From Cryobacterium sp. M96 (GTDB lineage Bacteria > Actinomycetota > Actinomycetes > Actinomycetales > Microbacteriaceae): a stretch of 64,000 bases of DNA. Where the stretch lies: positions 1 to 64,000 of the forward strand of contig NZ_PJJS01000041.1 of the NCBI RefSeq assembly GCF_002929845.1. Reading direction: 5' to 3'. Position 1 is the first letter of the stretch. Every line of letters starts with the position of its first letter. This document shows, piece by piece, positions 26,791 to 36,506 of the stretch. Both the position numbers and the translations under genes were made by a program. Below the pieces are notes generated by a model that saw only the letters and a program-made list of their open reading frames with translations, ran no database searches and was not told where the DNA came from.

Positions 26791-27369
26791 TTGCCCGACC
26801 TCCTTGATACGGTCAATCATCGACGCTCCCACTCCAAGGTCACCGGGCAGGCACCGAGCCATGCGGAACTGCTGCCTTTGGTGGCTGTCGCGGCCCGTGT
26901 CGCCGACCATGGCGCTCTGCGTCCGTGGCGGCTGATCGAGTTGCGCGGTGACGCCCGGCGCCGCCTGGGCGAGGCCATGGTCGAGGCCGCCGGGCTGAAC
27001 GGCGCCGAAGCCGCCAGGCTGGCCGCTAAGCCGCTGCGCGCCGAACTTCTGATCGCCGTGGTCGCGAGCCGTCGCGAAAGCGACACGGTGGCGGTCTGGG
27101 AACAGGACGCCGTCGCGGCCGGTGTCGCCCACATGCTGAGCCTTCTCCTCGCCGCCCAGGGCTGGGGCGTCATGTGGCGTTCCGGCGCCCTGGCCCGCAC
27201 GCAGCCGGTGAACGAAACCCACGGCCTCGCGGCCTCGGAAGAATTGCTCGGCTGGCTGTACGTCGGGGGCATTCCGGCCGATGCAAAACCGGGCGTGCGC
27301 TCGCCGATCGATCCGACGGATTTTCTCAGCGCCCTCGAGGAAACCGTCACCGAGAGAATCACGATCTGA
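26791..27369 (+). CDS. Nitroreductase-family protein
   Basis: 192 residues of FMN-dependent nitroreductase fold: a short N-terminal RRSHSK segment, LRPWRLIELRGDARRRLG, and the central helix VAAGVAHMLSLLLAAQGWGVMWRSG. It is smaller than canonical NfsB-type enzymes. The start is a TTG 3 nt after msrB with no clear ribosome-binding site, so translational coupling is likely. Substrate unknown. Confidence 0.8.
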   Translation: MPDLLDTVNHRRSHSKVTGQAPSHAELLPLVAVAARVADHGALRPWRLIELRGDARRRLGEAMVEAAGLNGAEAARLAAKPLRAELLIAVVASRRESDTVAVWEQDAVAAGVAHMLSLLLAAQGWGVMWRSGALARTQPVNETHGLAASEELLGWLYVGGIPADAKPGVRSPIDPTDFLSALEETVTERITI

Positions 27370-27385
27370 AGCGATGAGAGAACAG

Positions 27386-27458
27386 GGCCGGCCACGGGAC
27401 TTGAACCCGTAACCCCCACTTTACAAGAGTGGTGCGCTACCAATTGCGCCAGGCCGGC
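27386..27458 (-). tRNA. tRNA-Thr (TGT)
   Basis: 73-nt cloverleaf on the minus strand with a fully paired acceptor stem (GCCGGCC / GGCCGGC), D-loop AATTGGTA, anticodon stem CCACT/AGTGG, loop CTTGTAA (anticodon TGT, reads ACA) and T-arm ACGGG-TTCAAGT-CCCGT. CCA is not encoded; the nucleotide at the discriminator position is C, which is unusual. Confidence 0.93.
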
Positions 27459-27531
27459 ATGAGGCGATTGACGCCTTGACTAATTATCCTAAATGACGAA
27501 CCCGTGCTGTGCCGCCATCGAAGCGGGGCGA

Positions 27532-28446
27532 CTACCCTGCCGGTGCCGGCTCGGGGGTCGGCGTCGAGGTGGAGTAGGTCGCACCGGCCGCCTGTAGCAC
27601 GAAGGCCGCGAACTCCCTCGGGTCGTCGAGTGCGCCGACGTACTGCTTTCCGTTGACGAGCACGGTGGGTGTGCCGGTGATGGCCTCGACCTCGGTGTTC
27701 GGCAACGGACCGGACAGAGCCCGGTCGGTGGATGCGATGACCCACGATTTGAAGGTCGTATCGTCAATGCACGCGTTGATCTGCGACACCCGGTCGCTCA
27801 CGCCGGCGTCCTTCACGAGGCCCTTGATGGCCGCGTCGTCGTGACCGGCAGTGCCCTCCTTGGGCTGTTCCTGGAACAGGATGGCGTTGAAGTCGTAGAA
27901 GTTTGCGGGGGCGTAATTGGCCACACATGCGGCGGCGTTCGCAGCCCGAAGCGAGTATTTCGTGCCGGAGGACTTGTGGGTCAGGATCGAAACCGGGTGG
28001 ATCTCCACGGTCGCGGCACCCGACGTGACCCATTGGCTGATCTGGTCACTGTTGGCGGCATCGAACTCGCTGCAGAACGGGCAGAGGTAGTCGGCGTAGA
28101 CGCGAATGTCGGCGACCGTGCCGGTCGCATCCGGCTTGGACGGTATCGGCTTGGCCTCGGGCTGGAGCGCGGAGGTCGTGACCGGGGTCATCCCCTCGGA
28201 GATCAGCACGCCGTCACTGGCCATGTTCGCCGGACCGGGGCCGACCGGGGGAATCGAGTTGATGATGACCACGACGATGACCGCGGCAATGGCGACGCCG
28301 GCGACGGCGATTCCGCTGCGCAAGGCGACCCGGTAACGGCGGTCCTTCTTCTTCTGCTCCTCGCGGATCCGCTTGGCCTTGGTGCGCACCGCGTCACGTC
28401 GCTGATTCTTAGAGGGACGGCTGTCGCCCGATCCGCCAATAGTCAT
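27532..28446 (-). CDS. Membrane-anchored DsbA-like thioredoxin-fold protein
   Basis: 304 residues. A Lys/Arg-rich cytoplasmic N-terminus (10-40), one transmembrane helix (about 43-63) and an extracytoplasmic DsbA-type domain with active-site CPFC (Cys122, Cys125) and the cis-proline region GTPTVLVNG. It probably oxidises or isomerises thiols in exported proteins. A further Cys pair (AACVANY and NACIDD) could form a structural disulfide. The ATG at 28446 fits the family; the frame remains open upstream without a plausible start. Confidence 0.87.
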   Translation of the reverse strand: MTIGGSGDSRPSKNQRRDAVRTKAKRIREEQKKKDRRYRVALRSGIAVAGVAIAAVIVVVIINSIPPVGPGPANMASDGVLISEGMTPVTTSALQPEAKPIPSKPDATGTVADIRVYADYLCPFCSEFDAANSDQISQWVTSGAATVEIHPVSILTHKSSGTKYSLRAANAAACVANYAPANFYDFNAILFQEQPKEGTAGHDDAAIKGLVKDAGVSDRVSQINACIDDTTFKSWVIASTDRALSGPLPNTEVEAITGTPTVLVNGKQYVGALDDPREFAAFVLQAAGATYSTSTPTPEPAPAG

Positions 28447-28698
28447 GAATGCTCGCTCCGAGTAGTTAGTGCAGAGGCAAGCCATTTGCGAATGCCTCCC
28501 AAATAGTAGGTCCCCTTTCTGGGAAACGTCCAGACGGGGCCTGTGGGCGGGCTCCGCCGCAGAATTCCCGCCGTCGCCGCGATCCCCCGACATGACATAC
28601 TTAGATAGTTGACCTGTGGCACATGACGTGTGGCAGGCGTAGTAACCCATCACAACGGATCGTCCGGCACGTACCTGCCGGTGAAGGAGTAATCAACC

Positions 28699-29796
28699 AT
28701 GGCTTCAGTCACGTTCGACAAGGCGACCCGCCTGTATCCGGGTTCCTCTATTCCCGCCGTTGACAAGCTCGACCTGTCGGTTGCCGACGGCGAGTTTCTC
28801 GTGCTGGTCGGCCCGTCCGGCTGCGGCAAGTCCACGTCCCTGCGCATGCTCGCCGGCCTTGAAGAAGTCAACGACGGCAACATCTTCATCGGTGAGCGCA
28901 ACGTGACGGATGTCCCGCCAAAAGACCGCGACATCGCCATGGTCTTCCAGAACTACGCCCTGTACCCCCACATGACGGTCGCCGAGAACATGGGCTTCGC
29001 GCTCAAGATCGCCGGCGTCAACAAGGATGAGCGCGCCGCCCGCGTTCTCGAGGCCGCCAAGCTGCTCGACCTCGAGCCGTACCTGAGCCGCAAGCCGAAA
29101 GCACTCTCCGGTGGCCAGCGTCAGCGCGTCGCCATGGGCCGTGCGATCGTGCGTCAGCCCCAGGTGTTCCTGATGGACGAGCCTCTGTCGAACCTCGACG
29201 CCAAGCTGCGCGTGCAGACCCGCACCCAGATCGCTTCGCTCCAGCGCCGCCTCGGCGTCACGACGGTCTACGTGACCCACGACCAGACCGAAGCCCTCAC
29301 CATGGGCGATCGCATCGCGGTCCTCAAGGATGGCGTGCTCCAGCAGGTCGGCACGCCTCGCGACCTGTATTCGAAGCCGAACAACGTCTTCGTTGCCGGC
29401 TTCATCGGCAGCCCGGCCATGAACCTGTTCCTGGCCGACACCGTCGACGGTGGCGTCAAATTCGGCACCGCAACAATCCCCGTGCCCCGCGAGACCCTGG
29501 CCGGCTCCACCGGCAAGAAGGTCACGATCGGCGTTCGCCCCGAGGACATCCACCTGTCCACCACGCATGGCGAGGGCCTCGAAGTTGCCGTCGACCTGGT
29601 CGAGGAGCTCGGCGCCGACGGTTACCTCTACGGTCACTCCACGGTCGAGGGCAAGCGCACCGATATCGTCGCTCGCGTCGATGGCCGTTCGCACTCGTCC
29701 GCCGGCGACACCGTTTACCTCACCCCGACGCCGCACCACATGCACGTTTTCGACGCCGAGACCGGCCTGCGCCTCGGTGGAGCAGTCGCCGACTAG
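28699..29796 (+). CDS. MsiK/UgpC-type sugar ABC transporter ATP-binding protein
   Basis: 365 residues. Walker [10 protein letters not shown] (38-46), signature LSGGQRQRVAMGRA, Walker B VFLMDEPLSNLD, H-loop VTHDQTEA, and a C-terminal OB-type regulatory domain (VTIGVRPEDIHLS). GAAGGAG lies 9 nt upstream of the ATG. The sequence is very close to Streptomyces MsiK, which energises several sugar importers. No permease or binding-protein gene is adjacent, consistent with a shared orphan ATPase. A terminator follows. Confidence 0.9.
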   Translation: MASVTFDKATRLYPGSSIPAVDKLDLSVADGEFLVLVGPSGCGKSTSLRMLAGLEEVNDGNIFIGERNVTDVPPKDRDIAMVFQNYALYPHMTVAENMGFALKIAGVNKDERAARVLEAAKLLDLEPYLSRKPKALSGGQRQRVAMGRAIVRQPQVFLMDEPLSNLDAKLRVQTRTQIASLQRRLGVTTVYVTHDQTEALTMGDRIAVLKDGVLQQVGTPRDLYSKPNNVFVAGFIGSPAMNLFLADTVDGGVKFGTATIPVPRETLAGSTGKKVTIGVRPEDIHLSTTHGEGLEVAVDLVEELGADGYLYGHSTVEGKRTDIVARVDGRSHSSAGDTVYLTPTPHHMHVFDAETGLRLGGAVAD

Positions 29797-29813
29797 GCAC
29801 CCGCTCCTCAACG

Positions 29814-29849
29814 AACGGCCGGATAGAGCATGCTCCGTTCGGCCGTTTT
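29814..29849 (+). terminator. Terminator after the MsiK-type gene
   Basis: An 8-bp outer stem (AACGGCCG / CGGCCGTT), an inner palindrome GAGCATGCTC and a run of four T at 29846-29849, located 18 nt after the stop codon. Confidence 0.65.
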
Positions 29850-29877
29850 GTCGTTCCCCGACTGCGGAGCACACCGG

Positions 29878-29883
29878 TAAACT
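29878..29883 (+). promoter_or_regulatory. -10 box of a probable leaderless DUF4032 transcript
   Basis: TAAACT ends exactly 6 nt before the ATG at 29890; no Shine-Dalgarno sequence is seen. Confidence 0.55.
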
Positions 29884-29889
29884 CGACGG

Positions 29890-31218
29890 ATGAGCGGTTC
29901 ACTCAACATCACATCGGCCACTGCCGATCCAGCCCTACTTGACCTTCCCTGGCACCTCCCGCTGGATGCCTGGCCGAACGAGAACATCGCAGCCCTGCCC
30001 AAAGGCATCTCCCGCCACCTTGTGCGCTTCGCTCATTTGAGCGGTCGTGTCGTCGCCATCAAGGAGACCACCAGCGAGATGGCCAAGCGCGAGTACGAGA
30101 TGCTCCGTACCCTGCAGGGCCTGGAAATTCCCTGCGTCGAGCCGCTCGCCGTGATCACGAACCGCACCGATGACGACGCCGAGCCGCTGAATTCGGTGCT
30201 CGTCACCCGGCACCTCAAGTTCTCGCTCCCCTACCGCGCGCTCTACTCGCAGACCCTGCGGCCCGACACCGCCACCCGGCTGGTCGACGCCCTGGCCCTG
30301 CTGCTGGTACGCGTGCACATGGCCGGCCTCTTCTGGGGTGATGTGTCGCTGTCCAACACCCTCTTCCGCCGTGACGCCGGCGCGTTCGCCGCCTACCTGG
30401 TCGACGCCGAGACCGGGCAGCTATATCCAGGCGGGCTCTCCAACGGCCAGCGCGAGAACGACCTGGAGATCGCGCGCGTCAACATCGCCGGTGAGCTCAT
30501 GGACCTCGAGGCCGGCGGTCGAGCGGCCGACGAGCTGGATCCCATTCGGGTCAGCAATGGGATCGTGGCCGCCTACCGGCTGCTCTGGAAAGAGCTCACC
30601 GGGTCGGAATCCTTCTCCAGCTCCGAACGCTGGCGCATCACGGAACGCGTCGAACGCCTCAACGACCTCGGGTTCGACATCGAGGAACTGGCCATCAAGA
30701 CGGACAACACGGGTACGACCGTGCGCATCCAGCCGAAGGTCGTCGACGCCGGCCACCACCAGCGGCGCCTGCTGCGGCTGACCGGGCTCGACGCCGAGGA
30801 GAACCAGGCCCGGCGCTTGCTCAACGACCTCGACTCCTACCGGGTCTCCTACGGCGACCCGGAGGCCGACGAGGAGATGCTGGCGCACGAGTGGCTGGTG
30901 CGCGTCTTCGAACCCGTCATCCGGGCCATTCCCCGCGATCTCAAGGGCAAGCTGGAACCGGCCGAGGTCTTCCACCAGCTGCTCGACCACCGCTGGTTCA
31001 TGGCCCAGAACCAGTCCAGGGACATCCCGCTGGCCGAAGCCGTCACCTCCTACGTCAAGGACGTGCTCCGGCACCGCCGCGACGAGGCCACCGTGATCGA
31101 GCCGGCCACCGGCGAGATCACGATCCCGATCGACGTGACCGACGATGAGACCGCCGCACTGGCGGACGCGGCCGAGTCGGCCGCCGACGACGCGGCCGAC
31201 TGGCGCCTCAAGGTCTGA
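29890..31218 (+). CDS. DUF4032 protein with kinase-like fold
   Basis: 442 residues. The N-terminal two-thirds resemble lipopolysaccharide-kinase/protein-kinase-like folds: VVAIKETTSEMAKREYEML could hold the ATP-binding lysine, and MAGLFWGDVSLSNTLF matches a catalytic loop (xxDxxxxN), followed by YLVDAETG like a metal-binding DxE. The C-terminal part is the DUF4032 region and ends in an acidic tail. It may be an actinobacterial kinase; the substrate is unknown. Confidence 0.8.
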   Translation: MSGSLNITSATADPALLDLPWHLPLDAWPNENIAALPKGISRHLVRFAHLSGRVVAIKETTSEMAKREYEMLRTLQGLEIPCVEPLAVITNRTDDDAEPLNSVLVTRHLKFSLPYRALYSQTLRPDTATRLVDALALLLVRVHMAGLFWGDVSLSNTLFRRDAGAFAAYLVDAETGQLYPGGLSNGQRENDLEIARVNIAGELMDLEAGGRAADELDPIRVSNGIVAAYRLLWKELTGSESFSSSERWRITERVERLNDLGFDIEELAIKTDNTGTTVRIQPKVVDAGHHQRRLLRLTGLDAEENQARRLLNDLDSYRVSYGDPEADEEMLAHEWLVRVFEPVIRAIPRDLKGKLEPAEVFHQLLDHRWFMAQNQSRDIPLAEAVTSYVKDVLRHRRDEATVIEPATGEITIPIDVTDDETAALADAAESAADDAADWRLKV

Positions 31219-31252
31219 TCCGGCCGGCGCTCCGCCTGGTCCGTGTACCCAG

Positions 31253-31310
31253 CCGAACCGTGAGAAAAGGCCGCCGATTGTGGGATTAAGGGGCTTTTCT
31301 CGCGGTTCGG
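31253..31310. repeat. 17-bp inverted repeat in a convergent intergenic region
   Basis: Arms 31253-31269 (CCGAACCGTGAGAAAAG) and 31294-31310 are inverted copies with one G-T mismatch around a 24-nt spacer containing CCGATT and GATTA. It lies between the 3' ends of DUF4032 and rlmB, so it could terminate both, but a similar palindrome at 51597-51669 suggests a repeated element. Confidence 0.75.
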
Positions 31311-31343
31311 CCTGCCTGGTGGGCGCCCGGCCGGCGGGTCGGG

Positions 31344-32456
31344 TTAAGAGGCTGCGGAGGCGGCTGCCGCCGTCGCGGCGGCTGCCTGCTTCGCGACCTT
31401 GGCGGCCTTGGCAGCCGCGCGCAGTCGGGAGACCTCGTACAGTGTCACGCCGGCCGCAATCCCCGCGTTGAGGGATTCGGTCGAGGCGCTGATCGGGATC
31501 GACACAATCGCGTCGCAGGTCTCGGTGACGAGGCGGGACAGCCCCTTGCCCTCGCTGCCGACCACGATCACGATGGGGCGCTCGGCGAAACCGATGCCGA
31601 GCTCGGGCAGCTGGGTGTCGCCATCACCGGCGAGGCCGATGACGAGCACGCCGCGCTCCTTGAGCGCCTTGAGCGACTGGGTCAGGTTGGTGGCCATGGC
31701 GACGGGAAGTCGGGCAGCGGCGCCGGCCGACGTCTTCCACGCCGACGCGGTCACGCCGACGGACCGACGCTGCGGCACGATCACGCCATGTCCGCCGAAC
31801 GCGGCCGTCGAGCGGATGATGGCGCCGAGGTTGCGGGGGTCGGTGATGCCGTCGAGGGCGACGAAGAGCGGCTTGTGGCCGCGGCTGATCGTCAGTTCCA
31901 GCAGCTCGAGGGGCTGGGCGTACTCGTAGGACGGCACCTTGAGCGCGAGACCCTGGTGCACCGAGTCCCGGCCGGCCAGGCGGTCGAGCTCCGGGCGCAT
32001 GACCTCGAGGACGGGGATGCCGCGGGTCGTCGCGAGGGTGAGGACCTCCTTCACCCGTTCATCCATTTCAATGCGCGTGGCGATGTACAGGGCCGTGGCG
32101 GGGATCTTCGCCCGCAGCGCTTCCAGTACGGAGTTGCGCCCGGTCACAACCTCATGCTCGTCGATCTGCTTGGCCCGGCGGGTGGACGCTCCGCCGCCGC
32201 CGGTGTTGCCGGTGGTGGCGCTGCGCGGCGCGCTCTTGGGACCCGCGGAACCGCGGCTGCGGCCGCCGCCGGCCGCGACGAAGCGGTCCTGGGCGAGCTT
32301 GCGTTTGCCGGCGGGGTGGTAGGGGCGGTCTTCCGCTTTGGGCGTGGGCTTCTTGCCCTCGAGCGCCTGGCGTCCCTGGCCGCCGGAACCGACCTGTGGT
32401 CCCCGGCTGCCCTTGCGCACGGCCCCGGTGCGGGACTTACGGTCTGTGTTCTTCAT
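31344..32456 (-). CDS. rlmB: 23S rRNA (guanosine-2'-O)-methyltransferase RlmB
   Basis: 370 residues. A basic, disordered N-terminal extension (~95 residues) precedes the substrate-binding domain ([15 protein letters not shown]) and the SPOUT methyltransferase domain with motifs [19 protein letters not shown] and [17 protein letters not shown]. RlmB methylates G2251 in the ribosomal P-loop using SAM. An Ala/Lys-rich C-terminal tail is added. It overlaps the cysS stop codon by 1 nt (TGATG), forming an operon with ispDF and cysS. Confidence 0.93.
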   Translation of the reverse strand: MKNTDRKSRTGAVRKGSRGPQVGSGGQGRQALEGKKPTPKAEDRPYHPAGKRKLAQDRFVAAGGGRSRGSAGPKSAPRSATTGNTGGGGASTRRAKQIDEHEVVTGRNSVLEALRAKIPATALYIATRIEMDERVKEVLTLATTRGIPVLEVMRPELDRLAGRDSVHQGLALKVPSYEYAQPLELLELTISRGHKPLFVALDGITDPRNLGAIIRSTAAFGGHGVIVPQRRSVGVTASAWKTSAGAAARLPVAMATNLTQSLKALKERGVLVIGLAGDGDTQLPELGIGFAERPIVIVVGSEGKGLSRLVTETCDAIVSIPISASTESLNAGIAAGVTLYEVSRLRAAAKAAKVAKQAAAATAAAASAAS

Positions 32457-33871
32457 CAGTCAAAACTCCAATGGGCACCCGAGGGGGTGTCTTCGATGGT
32501 AATTCCGGCGGCGACGAGCTCGTCCCGGATACGGTCTGCGGCCGCATAGTCGCGGCCCTGCCTTGCGATTTCGCGATCGTCGAGCAGGCGCTCGACGAGG
32601 GCGGTGAGTGCGATCATGGCCGGTTCGTCCGTGGCCACGGACCAGCCCGGTGAGAGCGGGTTGATTCCGAGAACCTCACTCATGGCGAGCACGTGACCAC
32701 GCGCGGCGGCGGCCGCGTGCAGATCTTCGGCGTCCAGCGCCGCGTTGCCGGTACGCACGGTGTCGTGCAACACGGCCAGAGCCTGAGGCACCGCCAGGTC
32801 GTCGTCCATGGCGGACGCAAATTCGTCCGGGACGATCTCGACGCCGGATCCGGCGAAGCGGGTGTCCGCCAGGCGGCGGTCGGCGCGGTCGAGGAAGCTC
32901 TCGATTCTTTCGAGGGCCGCTTCGGCCTCCACGAGGGAACCCTCGTGGTAGTCGATGGTGGACCGGTAGTGGGCCGCCCCCAGGTAGTAGCGCACGACGA
33001 TGGCGCGCGCCTGGTCGAGCAGCTCCGCCGCGAAGACCGAGTTGCCCAGCGACTTGGACATCTTCTGTCCGTTCACGTTGACGAGACCGTTGTGCACCCA
33101 GTAGCTCGCGAAGCCGTCGCCGGCGGCGGCGGACTGGGCCAGCTCGTTCTCATGGTGCGGGAAGCGCAGGTCGAGCCCGCCGCCGTGGATGTCGAAGTGG
33201 GAGCCGAGGTAGCGGGACGCCATGGCCGAGCACTCGATGTGCCAGCCGGGACGGCCGGCTCCCCACGGGGACGGCCAGGAGGCGGACTCCGGTTCGTCGA
33301 CTTTGCGACCCTTCCACAAGGCGAAGTCGCGTGGGTCATTCTTGCCACGCGGGTCGGCATCCGCTGCCGGTTCCATGTCGCCGCGCCGCTGGCGGGTGAG
33401 GTCACCATAGTCGGGCCAGCTCGCCGTGTCGAAGTAGACGTCGCTGGAAGCGTCATCGGCCGGGTAGGCGTGCCCGAGTTGGATCAGTCGGGTGATCAGG
33501 TCTTGCATCTGCTGGATGCTGGCGGTCGCCCTGGGTTCGTAGCTGGGGGCGAGGATGCCCAGCCGCTGGTATCCGGCGGTGAACTCCAGCTCGTAGCGGT
33601 AGGCGAGCGCCCACCACTGCTCGGTGCCCCCGACCGCGTGGGCCAGAATTTTGTCGTCGATGTCGGTGACGTTGCGCACGAAGGTGACATCGAAGCCGCG
33701 GTAGGTGAGCCAGCGGCGCAGCTGGTCGTAGACGAGGGCGCTGCGCAGGTGGCCGATGTGGGGCGAGGACTGCACGGTGGGTCCACAAACGTAAATACCC
33801 ACCGCGCCGGGCGTGAGGGGTATGAAGTCGCGGAGGGCCTGGGCCCTGGAATCGTAGAGTCGCATGGTCAC
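32456..33871 (-). CDS. cysS: Cysteinyl-tRNA synthetase
   Basis: 471 residues, class I synthetase. HIGH motif [11 protein letters not shown] at 35-45, KMSKS motif KMSKSLGN near residue 270, zinc-site [10 protein letters not shown] and the C-terminal DALR-type helical domain. It charges tRNA-Cys and, unlike the related MshC, includes the full anticodon-binding C-terminus. It overlaps ispDF by 4 nt and rlmB by 1 nt, so the three genes are translationally coupled. Confidence 0.96.
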   Translation of the reverse strand: MTMRLYDSRAQALRDFIPLTPGAVGIYVCGPTVQSSPHIGHLRSALVYDQLRRWLTYRGFDVTFVRNVTDIDDKILAHAVGGTEQWWALAYRYELEFTAGYQRLGILAPSYEPRATASIQQMQDLITRLIQLGHAYPADDASSDVYFDTASWPDYGDLTRQRRGDMEPAADADPRGKNDPRDFALWKGRKVDEPESASWPSPWGAGRPGWHIECSAMASRYLGSHFDIHGGGLDLRFPHHENELAQSAAAGDGFASYWVHNGLVNVNGQKMSKSLGNSVFAAELLDQARAIVVRYYLGAAHYRSTIDYHEGSLVEAEAALERIESFLDRADRRLADTRFAGSGVEIVPDEFASAMDDDLAVPQALAVLHDTVRTGNAALDAEDLHAAAAARGHVLAMSEVLGINPLSPGWSVATDEPAMIALTALVERLLDDREIARQGRDYAAADRIRDELVAAGITIEDTPSGAHWSFD

Positions 33872-35106
33872 GCTTCCCAGCTTAGGTCAGGGTCTGCCGG
33901 GGGTTCGGGGAGAATGAGCGCCGTCGCGATGGCGGCGAGGCCCTCGCCGCGGCCAGTGAAGCCCAGGGCATCCGTCGTGGTCGCCGACACGGCGACCGGC
34001 GCCTTCAGCAGCGATCCGAGCAGCGCCTCCGCCTCGGCCCGGCGCGTGTTGAGTTTGGGCCGGTTGCCGATGATCTGCACCGTGACGTTGCCGACCCGGA
34101 ATCCGGCGGCCGCCAGCAGGCGCAGGGTCTCGCCGAGGAACACGTCGCCATGGGCGCCGACGAGGCGCGGATCGGATGTGCCGAAGACACCACCGATATC
34201 GCCCAACCCGGCGGCGCAGAGCAGGGCGTCGCAGATGGCGTGCACGGCGGCATCGCCATCGCTGTGCCCGGACAGTCCGCGCTCCCCCGGCCAGTGCAGG
34301 CCGGCGAGCCACAGTTCGGAGTCGTCGTCGAAGGCGTGCACATCGAGCCCGGTGCCCACGCGGGGCGCGGTGTCGGTGCGGGGCGCGGACTGGGCCGGCA
34401 CGCGCGCGCCGAGCAGGGCCTCGGCCCGGCCCAGGTCCCACAGGGTTGTGATCTTGAAGGCGAGCGGGTCCCCGGCGATCACGCTGACCGGGTAGCCGGC
34501 GGCGGCCACCACGCCCGCGTCATCGGTCGCCGCGAGCGACGAGCCGGCGGATGCCGCGGCGGCCGCGGCGGTGAGCATCTCCCTCGGGAAGCCCTGCGGG
34601 GTCTGCACGGCCGAGAGTGCGGCGCGGTCCACCGTGCCCAGGATCTCGCCGGCAGCGGAGATTTTCTTGATGGTGTCGACCACGGCCAGGCCGGGAACGA
34701 TGCCGTGACCGGTTGACTGCACCGCGTCGACGACGGCGTCGCAGAGCGCGGCGGGCGTGAGGGCACGCGCGGCGTCGTGCACCAGGACGGTGCGCACGCC
34801 GGGGTGCAGCGCGGCCAGGCCGCGGTTCACCGATTCCTGTCGGGTGGCGCCGCCGGCCACCACGTCGACGGATGCTGCCCCGCCCGCCCTCGAGGCGACC
34901 CGGCGGGCGTGAGCCAGGTGGGTGGCGGGCGCGACGACGATGACCTGCACCGGGTCCCGCATCCCGAACACAGAGGCAAGCGCGCGTTCGAGCAGCGTGC
35001 GTCCGGCCAGCGAGACGAACGCCTTCGGCTCGGCGTGCCCGAGCCGGCTGCCACTCCCGGCGGCGACGACGATGACTGCGACCTGGGGCGCAGGGGTTTC
35101 AGTCAT
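33868..35106 (-). CDS. ispDF: Bifunctional IspD-IspF enzyme of the MEP isoprenoid pathway
   Basis: 412 residues. Residues 1-235 are IspD (2-C-methyl-D-erythritol 4-phosphate cytidylyltransferase) with [16 protein letters not shown] and [11 protein letters not shown]. Residues 250-405 are IspF (MECDP synthase) with [29 protein letters not shown] and the C-terminal [17 protein letters not shown]. The fusion covers the third and fifth steps to IPP/DMAPP. It seems to start a leaderless transcript and is followed by cysS with ATGA overlap. Confidence 0.95.
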   Translation of the reverse strand: MTETPAPQVAVIVVAAGSGSRLGHAEPKAFVSLAGRTLLERALASVFGMRDPVQVIVVAPATHLAHARRVASRAGGAASVDVVAGGATRQESVNRGLAALHPGVRTVLVHDAARALTPAALCDAVVDAVQSTGHGIVPGLAVVDTIKKISAAGEILGTVDRAALSAVQTPQGFPREMLTAAAAAASAGSSLAATDDAGVVAAAGYPVSVIAGDPLAFKITTLWDLGRAEALLGARVPAQSAPRTDTAPRVGTGLDVHAFDDDSELWLAGLHWPGERGLSGHSDGDAAVHAICDALLCAAGLGDIGGVFGTSDPRLVGAHGDVFLGETLRLLAAAGFRVGNVTVQIIGNRPKLNTRRAEAEALLGSLLKAPVAVSATTTDALGFTGRGEGLAAIATALILPEPPADPDLSWEA

Positions 35107-35112
35107 ATCTGG

Positions 35113-35118
35113 ACGCTA
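35113..35118 (-). promoter_or_regulatory. -10 box of a probable leaderless ispDF transcript
   Basis: On the minus strand TAGCGT ends 6 nt before the ispDF ATG, with no Shine-Dalgarno sequence. Confidence 0.45.
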
Positions 35119-35229
35119 TCTGGTGAGGTCGGCGACGAATGGACGCGAGACGGTGAGTACGAGGTGGTGCGGGAGGTACTGCGGCAAAAGACCGCGTCGG
35201 TGCGGGCGTCGGAAGCACGAAATGCGAAA

Positions 35230-35251
35230 GGCGGCACCTCGCGGCGCCGCC
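35230..35251 (-). terminator. Probable terminator after carD
   Basis: GGCGGC/GCCGCC stem with a 10-nt loop; on the minus strand it is followed by TTTCGCATTTCG. It lies between the carD stop and the ispDF promoter. Confidence 0.5.
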
Positions 35252-35311
35252 CTCCATCGAAAGCAAGTCTGGTTACGTGGGTTCTGGTTCTGCCGGTTCC
35301 GGCTATGCCGG

Positions 35312-35794
35312 TTAGGACGCCAAGACCTCGTCGAGGACCGTGGAGGCCTTCTCTTCGTCGGTCTTCTCCGCCAGGGCCAGCTCTGAAATAAGAATCTGAC
35401 GGGCCTTGGCCAGCATCCGCTTCTCGCCGGCGGACAGGCCCCGGTCCTGGTCGCGGCGCCACAGGTCACGAACGACCTCCGACACCTTGATGACGTCGCC
35501 GGATGCGAGCTTTTCCAGGTTGGCCTTGTACCGGCGGGACCAGTTGGTGGGCTCTTCGGTGAAGGGAGCGCGCAGCACCTCGAACACCTTGTCGAGACCT
35601 TCTTGGCCGATCACGTCGCGGACGCCGACCAGGTCGACGTTCTCGGCGGGAACCTCAATGGTGAGATCGCCCTGGGTGACATTCAGCTTCAGGTACAGTT
35701 TCTCTTCACCCTTGACCATGCGCGTCTTCACCTCGGTGATCGTCGCAGCACCATGGTGGGGATAAACGACAGTTTCGCCAACCTCAAACAGCAT
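35312..35794 (-). CDS. carD: CarD-family RNA polymerase-binding regulator
   Basis: 160 residues. The N-terminal RNAP-interacting Tudor-like domain ([20 protein letters not shown]) is followed by a helical DNA-binding domain with [16 protein letters not shown], which includes the conserved tryptophan that stabilises open complexes at rRNA promoters. It is essential in mycobacteria. The carD-ispD gene order is conserved in actinobacteria. Length is typical. Confidence 0.95.
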   Translation of the reverse strand: MLFEVGETVVYPHHGAATITEVKTRMVKGEEKLYLKLNVTQGDLTIEVPAENVDLVGVRDVIGQEGLDKVFEVLRAPFTEEPTNWSRRYKANLEKLASGDVIKVSEVVRDLWRRDQDRGLSAGEKRMLAKARQILISELALAEKTDEEKASTVLDEVLAS

Positions 35795-35959
35795 ATGTGT
35801 ATCCCTTCAGCAACGTCGAGGATACCACAGCCGCCAGTGGTAAGGTGCGCCGCGCCCGGGCGCGCGCGGCTCAGCCCGACGGGAGCCGGTAGGCTGAAGG
35901 GGAAAGCTAAATTTGCAGCGTTTGGCCGTCAGGCGGAACGGTGATCTGTTGGAGGCGTT

Positions 35960-36436
35960 GTGAAAGCTCGTATCATCGTGTCCGTCGTTGTGGCGACCGG
36001 CATCCTTCTGGGGACCAGCGGTTGCAATCTCCTGGCACCGCAGTCGACGACCGCGAAATACGACGCGAGCGACGGAGTCAGCGGCAATGTCGGCGACCTC
36101 GCCATCCGCAACGCCATGCTTCTGTCGGACGACGGCAACATCGCCAACCTCGTGGTCACCGTCGTCAACTCGGGCGATTCGGCACACAACCTGAACGTGC
36201 AGTACGACGACGGCACCGAGAAATTCACCCAGGAGGTGAACGTGGACGCGAACTCCAGCGTCACGTTCGGCACACCGGATGCCCCGACCGTCACCGTCGC
36301 GGCCGACGTCGCGCCGGGATCGCTGTTCCCAGTCTTCTTCCAGTACGGCAACGAGACCGGCGTCGAAGTTCTCGTCCCGGTGCTCGACGGCTCGCTCGAG
36401 GAGTACTCGACGCTGCTGCCGACCTCCGCCCCGTAG
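35960..36436 (+). CDS. Small secreted lipoprotein, function unknown
   Basis: 158 residues from GTG at 35960, with GGAGG 5 nt upstream. The signal sequence ends in lipobox GTSGC (Cys22). The remainder is a beta-rich domain (RNAMLLSDDGNIANLVVTVVNSGD...) resembling copper-chaperone/DUF461-like immunoglobulin folds, without obvious metal ligands. Homologues are sometimes called DNA modification methylase, which nothing here supports. It lies divergent to carD and convergent with regX3. Confidence 0.82.
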   Translation: MKARIIVSVVVATGILLGTSGCNLLAPQSTTAKYDASDGVSGNVGDLAIRNAMLLSDDGNIANLVVTVVNSGDSAHNLNVQYDDGTEKFTQEVNVDANSSVTFGTPDAPTVTVAADVAPGSLFPVFFQYGNETGVEVLVPVLDGSLEEYSTLLPTSAP

Positions 36437-36506
36437 GGCGAGGGCGACCGGCCGCTCCGGATCGCGGCACGCATTCCCGCGCGGGCGCCCTCCGTCGCCC
36501 CCGGCC

